Positions 1 to 8,067 of a stretch of 24,920 bases of DNA are shown here, one piece after another. Origin of the DNA: PKWO01 sp036561005 (lineage in GTDB: Bacteria; Pseudomonadota; Gammaproteobacteria; Burkholderiales; Burkholderiaceae_D); the NCBI GenBank assembly GCA_036561005.1, contig DATBQE010000008.1, positions 1 through 24,920 of the forward strand, in the 5' to 3' direction. The position numbers and the translations under genes were made by a program. Position 1 is the first letter of the stretch. Every line of letters begins with the position of its first letter. The notes below the pieces were generated by a model, which saw only the letters and a program-made list of their open reading frames with translations, was not told where the DNA came from and did not search any database.

Positions 1-145
1 TGTTTGCCGCCGCGTCAGCCGGCTTGGCGGCTTCCTGTGCCCCAGCCTGCCCCGCTAGCGCTGCGCAGGCGCTGGCAACGGCCAAACTGATTAATTTCTT
101 GCTGGTTCTTGGATAGAACCGCTCTTCTTTATGTTGATGCAACAT
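1..145 (-). CDS. N-terminus of a probable TonB-dependent receptor (cut by window edge)
   Basis: Only the first 48 codons lie in the window, read leftward from ATG at 145. A good ribosome site (GAGAGGA) stands about 6 bases upstream. The visible peptide has a basic start (HQHKEERFYPRTSKK), a hydrophobic stretch LISLAVASACAALAG and a signal-peptidase-like AGAQ site. It then turns Ala/Pro/Asp-rich (EAAKPADAAAN), which is typical of the linker before the plug domain in proteobacterial TonB-dependent receptors. No plug or barrel is visible, so another exported protein is possible. Divergence from a glucosidase/permease/LacI cluster, with matching operators on both sides, supports a role in oligosaccharide uptake across the outer membrane. 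The promoter proposed at 789-818 would leave an untranslated leader of about 640 nt. Confidence 0.55.
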   Translation of the reverse strand, partial: MLHQHKEERFYPRTSKKLISLAVASACAALAGQAGAQEAAKPADAAAN

Positions 146-750
146 TGTCTTCCTCTCTTGTCTCGTTAGAATTTTGGACCTGGATAAGGCTTCGTTCCAA
201 AAATTAATATTCTGATCTGGCAGCAAATGTGTTCGTTGATCTCCAATTTCAGTTGTGTCAGGTTTCTTGAGGCCGCATTGGCTGGAAAACCAGCATTGAC
301 GGGAGTTTCGTGGAATGCACTGGTGTTGACGGTCTATATGCCGGTTAACTCGCTGGCGACATGTTCAGTCCGGAACGCCTGAGCTGACGCATGAATGCGC
401 GCAATTCGCTGCTTGCGCGTTCGTACGCTGGCTATCCGGGCCGACGCTACGTCGGTAGACCCTCTGCACCCTTAAAAAAATTGCCGACTGGTTGAGTTTT
501 TCTTCAAGCGAGTCGAACGGATTTATATAACGACATTTTTTCCGACACGAGCTAACCGCTGTGGACACCACATCCTCGTGCGCGCCGCTCCTGCGCGCAG
601 ATTCCTATGGTCAATAAACCGTCTCCCATCGATGCCCGTTTTGCACAGTGCGTCTTATCTTTTCTACGTTTCCAGTCGAGCAATTTCAGTTTCATCGTCC
701 CCGCCTACGCGAGACTTCAGCTTTAGAAATACTGCCGGATTTTGTCAATT

Positions 751-790
751 TTTTTGAAATCGATTTCAAAAATCATGAAACCGTTTTCAT
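751..790. promoter_or_regulatory. Tandem LacI-family operators at the receptor-gene promoter
   Basis: The first site is a perfect inverted repeat over 751-772 with core GAAATCGATTTC (756-767). The second is ATGAAACCGTTTTCAT (775-790), with one mismatched pair. Both fit GAAANCGNTTTC with a central CpG, the usual shape of LacI/PurR/CcpA-type operators. Their centres are 21 bp apart, two helical turns. The second site overlaps the last two bases of the leftward -10 box, so binding there should block transcription. The neighbouring LacI-family gene at 5480-6541 is the obvious candidate to bind them, by inference. Confidence 0.65.
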
Positions 791-818
791 ATTACATATT
801 CAAAAAGTTGTGTGTCAA
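789..818 (-). promoter_or_regulatory. Sigma70-type promoter reading toward the receptor gene
   Basis: On the minus strand a perfect TTGACA (818 to 813) is followed by an 18-bp spacer and TAATAT (794 to 789, 4 of 6 matches to TATAAT). The predicted start near 782 falls inside the second operator. A second TTGACA at 748-743 lacks a good -10 at normal spacing, so I prefer this one. A promoter closer to the gene was not recognised. Confidence 0.55.
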
Positions 819-1304
819 TAGAATTATGCAAATCCTGCTTATTTCAGCATGCCCTCACCCGTTGTAGATTAACAACGAACTAGTGCCGAATTATTTTGGA
901 GCGGGAAATGGAGGCAGTTTCCCAGATCAGGGAGGCAGCGAACTCCAATTTCATTTCATTGCTCAATTTATAGAGTTATTGATAATTACCGCTCAAATAT
1001 ACTTCTCAAAGCGCAAAAAATTTCAATAATTTACCATTTTAATAAACCCGTCATCCCAAATCACCTTGATGTACGAGGCAGGAAAAAGCTTGGCAGGCAC
1101 GACCGGTTGATTGTCGCAATGCAGCATAAATGCGGGCCGACAATCGGCACTGCGGCATGCCCTATCGGTGTTATAGCTATTGATCACGCCCAGCCTGCTG
1201 CGCCGCAAAATTGCATCGCTATTTTGGAAAATGCGCGAAATCCGTGATCTCTCCCATTTTTGGATTAGCGCTCACCAAAATTGCGCGCCAAACTGCCCTA
1301 ACGC

Positions 1305-1333
1305 TTGACTTGGAAACGTTTCTATTATCAAAT
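1305..1333 (+). promoter_or_regulatory. Sigma70-type promoter for the GH3-permease-regulator genes
   Basis: TTGACT (1305-1310, 5 of 6 matches) is followed by a 17-bp spacer and TCAAAT (1328-1333, 4 of 6 matches). The spacer contains one LacI-type palindrome and the -10 box runs into another. The predicted transcript would have a leader of about 335 nt before the GH3 start. Confidence 0.55.
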
Positions 1334-1347
1334 GCAAACGTTTTCAT
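1313..1347. promoter_or_regulatory. Tandem LacI-family operators at the GH3 promoter
   Basis: GAAACGTTTC (1313-1322) is a perfect palindrome inside the promoter spacer. ATGCAAACGTTTTCAT (1332-1347) has one mismatched pair and overlaps the -10 box. Both have the central CpG seen at 751-790, and the second closely resembles a PurR-type box (GCAAACGTTTNC). Their centres are 22 bp apart, about two helical turns. The position implies repression by a LacI-family protein, most simply the one encoded two genes downstream. Confidence 0.65.
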
Positions 1348-1674
1348 ATGAAAATGCCCCATTTTAAACTTAAAAACTAAAACATCGGCTAATTGAAGTG
1401 CGCTAACAATCGGTACCCATATTGGTAGCTGGGAATGAGCGAGCCAGTGGCAGCGGTCGCATGCTTGACGGCCGATGCAGAAGCAGGTTGTGAGGGCGAA
1501 TGACGAGCGTTGAAGATGAGGCTTACTTGGAAACAGGCACTGAGCAAAGCCGGTGGCCGGCTCACGGCGAGGCCCCGCCTGGTTTAAAGAACGAGGGCAT
1601 GTGATGTGCCGAATTGCGCGCTGTGAGCCAATGAAAAAACATTGTCCGACCAACCCTTTTTTAAAGTCGATGAA

Positions 1675-3951
1675 ATGCTAAACAAAAAAAGAATCGCGCT
1701 GATCTATGTGTGCGCCATGGCTTGCACCATATCGAGCGTGCGTGTGCTGGCGGAGGAAGGCAAATCGAGTGTTCTTGAGGGTGAATGGCGTAATCCCGCT
1801 CTGAGTGTCGATCGACGCAGCGAATTACTGCTTGCGCAGTTAACCCAGGAAGAAAAATTGAGACTGGTCCTCGGATTTTTTGGTTCGGATCAACCGGAAA
1901 AGGGGTTCAAGAAACATCCCCAGGCTTTACGAAGCTCCGCAGGCTACATCGAGGGTGTGCCACGCCTGGGGATTCCTGCGTTGTTTGAAACGGATGCCGG
2001 CGTTGGCGTTGCGACGCAGGGCAGTGGGAAAGCGAATCCCAGAGAACGTACGTCCTTGCCGTCCGGGCTGGCAACGGCGGCAACCTGGAACAAACGCCTG
2101 GCGTTCGAGGGCGGTGCAATGATCGGCGCGGAAGCGCGCGCCTCGGGTTTCAACGTTATGTTGGCGGGAGGCACGAATCTATTGAGAGAACCGCGTAACG
2201 GCCGCAATTTCGAATACGGCGGAGAAGATCCGCTGTTGGCCGGCACCATCGTGGCGCAGCAAATCAAGGGGATTGAGTCCAACAACATCATTTCGACAAT
2301 GAAGCATTTTGCAATGAACGACCAGGAGACGGGTCGCTTTGTCGTTGACGCGCACATCGACGATGCCAGTGCGCATATGTCGGATTTGCTGGCAATGCAA
2401 TTTGTCATAGAGCAAGCGAACCCCGGTTCAGTCATGTGTTCGTATAACCGCGTCAATGGCGTGTATGCCTGCGAAAGCGATTATTTGCTCAATGAAATCT
2501 TGAAGAAGGAATGGGGCTATAAGGGCTTTGTCATGTCAGATTGGGGTGCGGTTCACAGCACCGTAGCGGCAGCGAACAACGGGCTGGATCAGGAATCGGG
2601 CTGGGAATTTGATGTGGCACCCTACTTCGGTGGTTCGTTGAAAGAAGCCGTAGAAAATGGTGCCGTTCCGCAGAGCCGATTGGATGATATGGTCAAGCGC
2701 ATTTTGCGCACCATGTATGCCAAAGGCGTGATGGATCACCCTGTCGCAGAGGGCGGCGCTATTGATTTTCCCGCGCATGCTTTGGTTACCCGTTCAGACG
2801 CCGAGGAAGCAATCGTGCTTCTTAAGAACGACAAGAAGTTGCTTCCTCTGGGTAGCGACCTGCGCAAGATTGCCGTAATCGGCGCGCATTCTGATGTCGG
2901 GGTCATCACGGGAGGCGGTTCGTCCCAGGTTTACGCTCTGGGCGGCAATGCCGTGCCGGGCGCAGAACCCACCAGTTGGCCGGGACCTGTGCAATATTTC
3001 CCGTCTTCACCATTAAGACATATCCGTACATTGGCCACCCGCGCGGAGGTTACTTATGACGATGGCAGAGACCCGAAGGCGGCAGCCCAGCTCGCTGCCA
3101 GCGCCGATGTCGTTATCGTATTTGCGACCCAATGGCTGGCGGAATCCAGAGACGCATTGAATCTTTCCCTGCCGAATGCACAGGACGAGTTGATCTCTGC
3201 GGTTGCGGCTGCCAATCCTGCCACCGTTGTTGTGTTGGAAACCGGCGGGCCGGTGACGATGCCGTGGGCAAATCAGGTTGGTGCAATCGTGGAAGCATGG
3301 TATCCGGGAACGAGCGGCGGCGACGCCATTGCCCGCATCCTTTTCGGCAAGGTCAATCCGTCAGGCCACTTGCCGGTCACTTTCCCTGCAGCAGAAAGCC
3401 AATTGCCGCGGCCGGTTCTCGATGGCGACCGCAACCATGAAGACAGGCGCTTTAGTGTCAACTATTTTGAAGGCGCGGCGGTTGGCTACAAATGGTTTGA
3501 TGTCAACAATTTAAAGCCGCTATTCCCGTTTGGCCATGGACTGTCGTACACGCAATTTTCCTATTCCAATCTCGCCGGCGAGTTCAAGGACGGACGATTG
3601 CGCGCACATTTTACCGTCACCAATTCTGGAAAGCTTGGCGGGAAAGACGTTCCCCAGGTTTATGTGCAGGCAATGGATGGGCACTGGGAAGCGCCACGGC
3701 GGCTGGCGGGCTGGGATAAAGTCGAACTCGCTGCGGGTCAGAGCAAGCAGGTGGATGTAGAAGTCGATCCGCGTTTGCTTGCGACATTTGACAGCAAAGC
3801 GAAAGTCTGGCGCATCAAAGCAGGCGCACTCAAGATTGTGCTTGCTGCAAATGCGGATCTCGCCAAAGTGACCGGCAAGGACGGTGCAAATGCCATTGTC
3901 GTGAATTTGCCTGCTCAGACGCTGAATGCGCGTGGAGAAAACGCCAAATAG
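1675..3951 (+). CDS. Exported GH3 beta-glucosidase
   Basis: This encodes a family 3 glycoside hydrolase of 758 residues, expected to release glucose from beta-gluco-oligosaccharides in the periplasm. I use ATG 1675 because it puts a signal peptide first (LNKKRIALIYVCAMACTISSVRVLA); a TTG at 1642 would add 11 residues and spoil it, and neither start has a strong ribosome site. The N-terminal barrel spans roughly residues 40-350 and includes the KHF motif (K210, H211) and the nucleophile Asp289 in VMSDWGAVHS. The alpha/beta sandwich domain (about 390-600) carries ESRD, with Glu490 the likely acid/base. A fibronectin-III-like domain follows (about 640-740). The length matches BglX-type enzymes. 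It is the first gene of a cluster with a sugar permease and LacI regulator. The exact glycosidic linkage is not readable from sequence; beta-1,3 is inferred from the GH64 gene nearby. Confidence 0.93.
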   Translation: MLNKKRIALIYVCAMACTISSVRVLAEEGKSSVLEGEWRNPALSVDRRSELLLAQLTQEEKLRLVLGFFGSDQPEKGFKKHPQALRSSAGYIEGVPRLGIPALFETDAGVGVATQGSGKANPRERTSLPSGLATAATWNKRLAFEGGAMIGAEARASGFNVMLAGGTNLLREPRNGRNFEYGGEDPLLAGTIVAQQIKGIESNNIISTMKHFAMNDQETGRFVVDAHIDDASAHMSDLLAMQFVIEQANPGSVMCSYNRVNGVYACESDYLLNEILKKEWGYKGFVMSDWGAVHSTVAAANNGLDQESGWEFDVAPYFGGSLKEAVENGAVPQSRLDDMVKRILRTMYAKGVMDHPVAEGGAIDFPAHALVTRSDAEEAIVLLKNDKKLLPLGSDLRKIAVIGAHSDVGVITGGGSSQVYALGGNAVPGAEPTSWPGPVQYFPSSPLRHIRTLATRAEVTYDDGRDPKAAAQLAASADVVIVFATQWLAESRDALNLSLPNAQDELISAVAAANPATVVVLETGGPVTMPWANQVGAIVEAWYPGTSGGDAIARILFGKVNPSGHLPVTFPAAESQLPRPVLDGDRNHEDRRFSVNYFEGAAVGYKWFDVNNLKPLFPFGHGLSYTQFSYSNLAGEFKDGRLRAHFTVTNSGKLGGKDVPQVYVQAMDGHWEAPRRLAGWDKVELAAGQSKQVDVEVDPRLLATFDSKAKVWRIKAGALKIVLAANADLAKVTGKDGANAIVVNLPAQTLNARGENAK

Positions 3952-4124
3952 TTTGCAAGGTATCAGTTCGAATGAATGGTTTTGTTCTCTAGCGATGGAC
4001 TTCGATCGGTGAGTTGACGCGCACGGATGTAATAAGCCGACGAGCCAAATCGCCAGATACCCGGCGTCTTCGTTCGTGGAATAAATCCAGGCCCTATTGA
4101 AACAGAATGAATTTGGAGACATTA

Positions 4125-5438
4125 ATGCTGCCATCCATGCGTCAACCAACAAACATAAAACCCGCTCGAGCGGATTCGCGCAAAGTCATTGCGCTGGTGA
4201 TGAGTTTGTTTTTTTCTTTCGGCTTTTGTACCGTCTTGGTAGATACGTTAATACCGAAACTGAAAGCCTTGTTTTCCCTGTCGTACACGGAAGTGATGTT
4301 GACGCAATTCTGCTTTTTTGGTGCGTACTTTATCGTCTCGCTTCCCGCTTCGCGCCTGGTGAGCCGACTCGGCTATTTCGAAAGTGTCACGCTTGGATTG
4401 GGGATCATGGCGGCAGGTTGTCTCTCATTCACACCTGCGGCACAGCACGGCAGCTATCCGGCGTTTCTTGCAGCTCTGTTTGTTCTGGCCGCCGGCGTCA
4501 CGGTTGTGCAGGTTGCCGTAAATCCGCTTGCGACATTGGTTGGCGATCCTATGAAGGCCCATAGCCGCTTGACGCTGGCGCAGGCATTCAATTCACTCGC
4601 CACCGCTGTTGGCCCCCTGTTTGGCGCGGCATTTATCCTTTCCGGCGCGCTAGTTACGCCCAATGCAGAAACGCTCAGCGCGTCAGCTCTGGCGGCGTTG
4701 CGGCAATCGGAAGGCAGCGTCATTCAGCTTCCGTTTTTGATGATCGGCGCGGTTCTTTGTTTGCTCGCCATCGTTTGCTGGCTTTGCCGCCATTGGGCTC
4801 CGCGGACGCAAAATTCAGAGTCAGCGGGTGGGTTCAAAGGACTGTTGACTCATTCGCGTCTGGTATTTGGTGCGGTTGCCATTTTCCTGTACGTCGGTGC
4901 CGAGGTGTCGATCGGCAGCGCCATGGTGAGCTATTTGGTTCAGAAATCCGTATTAGGCGTAACCCCAAAGGCAGCCGGTTCGCTCGTAGCAGTATATTGG
5001 GGTTTGGCGATGGCCGGGCGATTCCTTGGAGCAGGCTTGCTAAATCGGATCAAGCCGGGATTAATGCTCTGTGTTTTTGCGATTGGTGCGGCAACTTTGG
5101 CTTCGGTATCAAGCCTGTCGCTCGGTCTCGCGGCCGCGGTGACTTTGCTGGCTGTTGGATTTTGTAATTCGATCATGTTCCCGACAATTTTTTCTCTTGC
5201 CATTGAAGGCCTTACCGATGAAGTTCCTCAGGCATCCGGGTTGTTGTGCCTATCGATAGTCGGTGGCGCGATCATTCCAGTCATGATGGGTGCGGTAGCG
5301 GATTTTAGCGGACTGCGCATTGCCTTGTGGGTACCCGTGCTGTGCTACATCGGCATCGCCTCGTATGGAATATTTTGCTACAAAAGAATTGCGAACCCAC
5401 GAGGAGAGGCTGCTCCTGTACCGGCAATGTCAATCTAG
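4125..5438 (+). CDS. MFS sugar permease, GluP/FucP (glucose/galactose or fucose:H+) type
   Basis: This encodes an inner-membrane major facilitator of 437 residues with about 12 hydrophobic segments. The N-terminal half resembles the glucose/galactose and fucose permeases: FSFGFCTVLVDTLIPKLK in helix 1, a Gly/Ala-rich helix 4 with VQVAVNPLATLVG, and a C-half segment NSIMFPTIFSLAIEGL. ATG 4125 is chosen because GGAG stands 7 bases upstream; ATG 4107 is in frame but lacks such a site. It follows the GH3 gene by 173 bp without a visible terminator and precedes the LacI gene by 41 bp, so co-transcription is likely. The inferred role is uptake of the monosaccharide released by the GH3 enzyme, probably glucose. 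Substrate choice cannot be fixed from the sequence alone. Confidence 0.9.
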   Translation: MLPSMRQPTNIKPARADSRKVIALVMSLFFSFGFCTVLVDTLIPKLKALFSLSYTEVMLTQFCFFGAYFIVSLPASRLVSRLGYFESVTLGLGIMAAGCLSFTPAAQHGSYPAFLAALFVLAAGVTVVQVAVNPLATLVGDPMKAHSRLTLAQAFNSLATAVGPLFGAAFILSGALVTPNAETLSASALAALRQSEGSVIQLPFLMIGAVLCLLAIVCWLCRHWAPRTQNSESAGGFKGLLTHSRLVFGAVAIFLYVGAEVSIGSAMVSYLVQKSVLGVTPKAAGSLVAVYWGLAMAGRFLGAGLLNRIKPGLMLCVFAIGAATLASVSSLSLGLAAAVTLLAVGFCNSIMFPTIFSLAIEGLTDEVPQASGLLCLSIVGGAIIPVMMGAVADFSGLRIALWVPVLCYIGIASYGIFCYKRIANPRGEAAPVPAMSI

Positions 5439-5479
5439 TGCTCATGCTTTGAGATTGGGGTGACATTGCGTGCGTCGGC

Positions 5480-6541
5480 TTGCAACCTCGACGGTCCACT
5501 CAACGAACGGCGGAAACCGAATTGGCCTTGGACGACTACCACCGCTTGCCATCGACCTTGATTGACGTTGCGCGCGAGGCGCGCGTCTCGCCGTCTACGG
5601 TGTCGCGCATCTTGAACGGCACTGCACGCGTTTCCGACGCCAAGCGCAATGCCGTACTGGCTGCGATCAAGCGTACCAATTTCGCACCGAACCAGATGGC
5701 ACAAGGCTTGAAAAAGGGCCGCTCGATGACCATCGGTATCGTGGTTCAGGACATTTCGAGCCCCTTCTTCGACGAAACCTTGCGCGGCGTGGACGATGGC
5801 CTCAAGGACACCGGTTTTACTTCGGTGATCGTGAGCGGCCACTGGAACGCGCAGGAGGAATCGGATCGCATCCGCCTGCTTCTGGCGCGCAAGGTGGATG
5901 GCATCATTCTGCTGTCGGGTCGAATTTCCGATAAAGCCGTCCTGCAATTTGCCAATTACCGCCCCATCGTTTCGACTGGCCGGAAGCTGCAGTCCAAGAA
6001 TGCCATCGGCTTCAAAATTGACAACGAATACGGCGCGTACCTTGCGGTCAAGCATTTGATCGAGCTTGGACATCGCCGCATTGCGTTCGTATCCGGGCCG
6101 CCGACTAATAATGATGCCAATGAACGTCTCGCCGGCTATAAGCGCGCGCTGGAGGAAGCCCACATTGACATCGACGCACAGCTCATGGTCGAGGGTGACT
6201 TTCACGAAGCTAGCGGCCTGCTCGCCGTCAATCGCCTGTTCGACGCGCACCGGCATTTCACTGCCGTTTTTGCCTCCAACGATCTGAGCGCTTATGGCGT
6301 GCGCCTTGGCTTGTATCGCAAGGGCCTACGCGTGCCCGAGGATATCTCGCTCGTTGCGTTTGATGATCTGCCCGGTTCGGCCTACACTGCCCCGCCGCTC
6401 ACCACAATACACCAGCCTATCTACGACCTTGGTCGCGCAGTGACCGCAGCACTGTTGGGATTGATCAATGGCGAGAACGCAAGTCGCAACGTACCCCCGG
6501 TTGAACTGGTCGTCAGGGAAACGACGCGCCGCCAGAATTGA
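5480..6541 (+). CDS. LacI-family transcriptional regulator
   Basis: This is a DNA-binding repressor of 353 residues counted from TTG 5480; the start is uncertain because no strong ribosome site precedes it. The LacI helix-turn-helix lies at about 27-46 (TLIDVAREARVSPSTVSRIL), followed by a hinge with AQGL, where Leu77 would sit in the central CpG of an operator. The periplasmic-binding-protein-like effector domain follows (about 82-350), with GIVVQDISSPFF at its start and DLPGSAYTAPPLTTIHQP near its end. The gene sits 41 bp behind the permease. Four palindromes with a central CpG at 751-790 and 1313-1347 are good candidate targets, which would make it the local repressor of the receptor and the GH3 operon. 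The effector is probably a sugar released from the polymer; this is inference. Confidence 0.93.
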   Translation: MQPRRSTQRTAETELALDDYHRLPSTLIDVAREARVSPSTVSRILNGTARVSDAKRNAVLAAIKRTNFAPNQMAQGLKKGRSMTIGIVVQDISSPFFDETLRGVDDGLKDTGFTSVIVSGHWNAQEESDRIRLLLARKVDGIILLSGRISDKAVLQFANYRPIVSTGRKLQSKNAIGFKIDNEYGAYLAVKHLIELGHRRIAFVSGPPTNNDANERLAGYKRALEEAHIDIDAQLMVEGDFHEASGLLAVNRLFDAHRHFTAVFASNDLSAYGVRLGLYRKGLRVPEDISLVAFDDLPGSAYTAPPLTTIHQPIYDLGRAVTAALLGLINGENASRNVPPVELVVRETTRRQN

Positions 6542-6614
6542 ATAGACGAAGCCGGTTGAGATCAACGTGCTGCATCAGAGTAGCAGCCGGCATCCTGAAT
6601 TCATAACGGCACAA

Positions 6615-7478
6615 TCAGCGCGCCAGAGACAGGCACAGCTCGCTATGGATCTTGCCGCGCGTCGGAATACCCTCCAGGTACCGTTCGAAACATGCCTGCT
6701 GGCCGATCTTGTATTGACTTTGCGGCAACCAGATTTGCAACAACCATAGCCAATGGTCTTCGGTTTCGCCAGCCTCGCCAAAGTAAGGCAGTATCGCATA
6801 GCGTCCGCCGCCTATGCTTTTCACAGGCATTCCCCTTGGTACATCGAAGCCGGACGGTAGCTCCATGCACAGGTCGTAACGACAGCGCGTGGTCGGCGTC
6901 ACTGCCGGGTCATCGAGACCGACGCCGAAGCAAAGCTTTTGATTCAATCCGATGGCATCCGTGTGCCGGGCGAAATCCTGCCAGAATTTTTCGTGGTCCT
7001 GCCGGTAGGCGCCGAGTTTTCGCAGGTATATCGTTTGCACCGGCGGCAGGCGCTTTATCTGAACCTGTTGTGCGGTCAAATGTTGCTGTATGGTCGGCGA
7101 TGGCGTCGACAAGGCACCCCATTCGTTATATCCGCCAATCCGCCAATCGGCCGGCGTCATGCCGAAATAATTGCGGAATGCGCGATTGAAAGCCTGGCCT
7201 GAACCAAAACCGCAATTGCGTGCGATCTCCTCCTGATTGTCATGACGGCCATAATGCAGCATGGCAGCGCTGCGTTCGAGCCGCTGCCGGCGAATATACG
7301 CTTGCGGCGTCTCGCCCTGCCATTCGCAAAAGACGCGGTGAAAATGATAAGGGGAAAACGCTGCCTGCCGGGCCAACGTTGCCAGTTCGAGCGGCTCGTT
7401 CAGATTTTGCTCGATATAACTCAATGCGCGGCCCAATCGATTCGCATAATGCGTCAGCAAATTGAGAGGACGTCCCAT
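6615..7478 (-). CDS. AraC-family regulator with GyrI-like ligand domain
   Basis: This encodes a 287-residue regulator read leftward from ATG 7478, which has GGGAG 7 bases upstream. Longer in-frame starts add an Arg-rich tail without a ribosome site. An N-terminal AraC double helix-turn-helix occupies about residues 15-115 (LATLARQAAFSPYHFHRVF; then EEIARNCGFGSGQAFNRAFR and GMTPADWR). The C-terminal half (about 135-287) resembles the GyrI/SbmC-like small-molecule fold seen in Rob/BmrR-type regulators, including an aromatic-rich segment near DHWLWLLQIWLPQS. Such proteins usually respond to small hydrophobic or toxic compounds. It converges on the LacI gene across 73 bp and diverges from the GH64 gene across 589 bp, so it may regulate that gene, but nothing in the sequence proves this. 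Confidence 0.88.
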   Translation of the reverse strand: MGRPLNLLTHYANRLGRALSYIEQNLNEPLELATLARQAAFSPYHFHRVFCEWQGETPQAYIRRQRLERSAAMLHYGRHDNQEEIARNCGFGSGQAFNRAFRNYFGMTPADWRIGGYNEWGALSTPSPTIQQHLTAQQVQIKRLPPVQTIYLRKLGAYRQDHEKFWQDFARHTDAIGLNQKLCFGVGLDDPAVTPTTRCRYDLCMELPSGFDVPRGMPVKSIGGGRYAILPYFGEAGETEDHWLWLLQIWLPQSQYKIGQQACFERYLEGIPTRGKIHSELCLSLAR

Positions 7479-7567
7479 ATTCTTCTCCCGTCGGCCGGGC
7501 ACGCGGCCGTCAAATGCTTGTCGTCGAGAAATATACCGCATTCTTCCTGGGGCGGCTTGAACTGATC

Positions 7568-7573
7568 AGTATA
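7568..7573 (-). promoter_or_regulatory. Possible -10 box for the AraC-family gene
   Basis: TATACT (minus strand, 5 of 6 matches) lies about 90 bp upstream of the AraC-family start and has no good -35 at 16-18 bp. It overlaps the 10-bp palindrome ACTGATCAGT (7561-7570), which could be an operator, possibly for autoregulation. Confidence 0.3.
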
Positions 7574-7786
7574 GATTATTACACCCCTGTGAATCGATTT
7601 AAAGCACCACAAGCAATCCCTAGCCCGGTTCGACGCAGCATGGGCAGGCGCAGATCTGCCTCACTTTGGCACCTAGCGGCCACGCACAGTCTGCTACCGC
7701 AGACACGCCCGTCACTGCTCATATCGTCGCACCAGCCCAATTTTATTAATAGCAATCCCGGTCACAAACGCGCGAGCTCCCCTCCG

Positions 7787-8067
7787 TATAATTTTCTATC
7801 GTAAGTCCTGCCTGTCCGCTGCCGACAACTCGCGGACTCAACATTTTCGAAGGAGGTTCAAGCACTTAAAACAGATACCGAAATACTGTCCCGACACGTT
7901 TTGCGCATGACAAAACGCCTCTGCCACTCGCAGAAGGCGCAAGCAGGCGCGGGGACAAGAAGTGCATGAGGCCGCTCGCAAGCAAGAAACCGCCAGCCGG
8001 AGAAGCTGGCAAAGCGAACGGCGCACACGGTTTTTTCGAGGTAAAAAATATAAAGTAGGAGACAAAA
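7787..8067 (+). promoter_or_regulatory. Promoter (-10) and structured 5' leader of the GH64 gene
   Basis: A perfect TATAAT at 7787-7792, with a weak -35, would start a leader of about 270 nt. The leader can form CGTTTTG/CAAAACG (7897-7903 with 7911-7917), CGCCTCTGC/GCAGAAGGCG (7916-7924 with 7930-7939, one bulge) and GCCAGC/GCTGGC (7992-7997 with 8005-8010, loop CGGAGAA). The first two share bases 7916-7917 and so compete. A full-strength AAGGAGG at 7850-7856 has no ordinary start codon after it. The true ribosome site is AGGAGA just before ATG 8068. The rest of 7479-7786 holds no gene that I can support. Confidence 0.4.

Larger units (their letters stand above)
146..1674. other. Long divergent regulatory region with no convincing gene
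   Basis: About 1.5 kb separates the receptor-like gene from the GH3 gene. It contains two outward-facing promoters with paired LacI-type palindromes, listed separately. A perfect 6-bp hairpin with a 3-nt loop (CCGACG CTA CGTCGG) lies at 441-455, but without a T tract. Leftward open frames at 365-571 (68 codons) and 1023-1208 (61 codons from TTG) have weak or no ribosome sites. The second has somewhat protein-like composition (IKVIWDDG, two Cys) and its frame stays open back to about 1271 without an ATG. It could be a gene remnant, but I do not recognise it. The DNA around 740-1020 and 1310-1380 is markedly AT-rich. Confidence 0.7.

Noticed and set aside
365..571. 68-codon leftward frame inside the receptor-gene leader
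   Set aside because: GTG start with only a closely spaced AGGA, no codon-position GC bias and no recognisable sequence.
743..748. TTGACA on the minus strand as the receptor-gene -35 box
   Set aside because: The best -10 at 17 bp is TAAAGC, and the operators would then lie upstream of the promoter. The TTGACA at 813-818 fits better.
1219..1653. 144-codon leftward open frame upstream of the GH3 gene
   Set aside because: It runs through the GH3 promoter and operators, has no ribosome site, and its composition is not protein-like.
1642..1674. TTG start for the GH3 gene
   Set aside because: It would place 11 polar residues before an otherwise normal signal peptide and has no ribosome site.
7897..8010. 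Cyclic-di-GMP-I riboswitch before the GH64 gene
   Set aside because: Considered because c-di-GMP controls some secreted hydrolases, but the conserved GACGCAAAGCC and GGTAGC elements of that class are absent.
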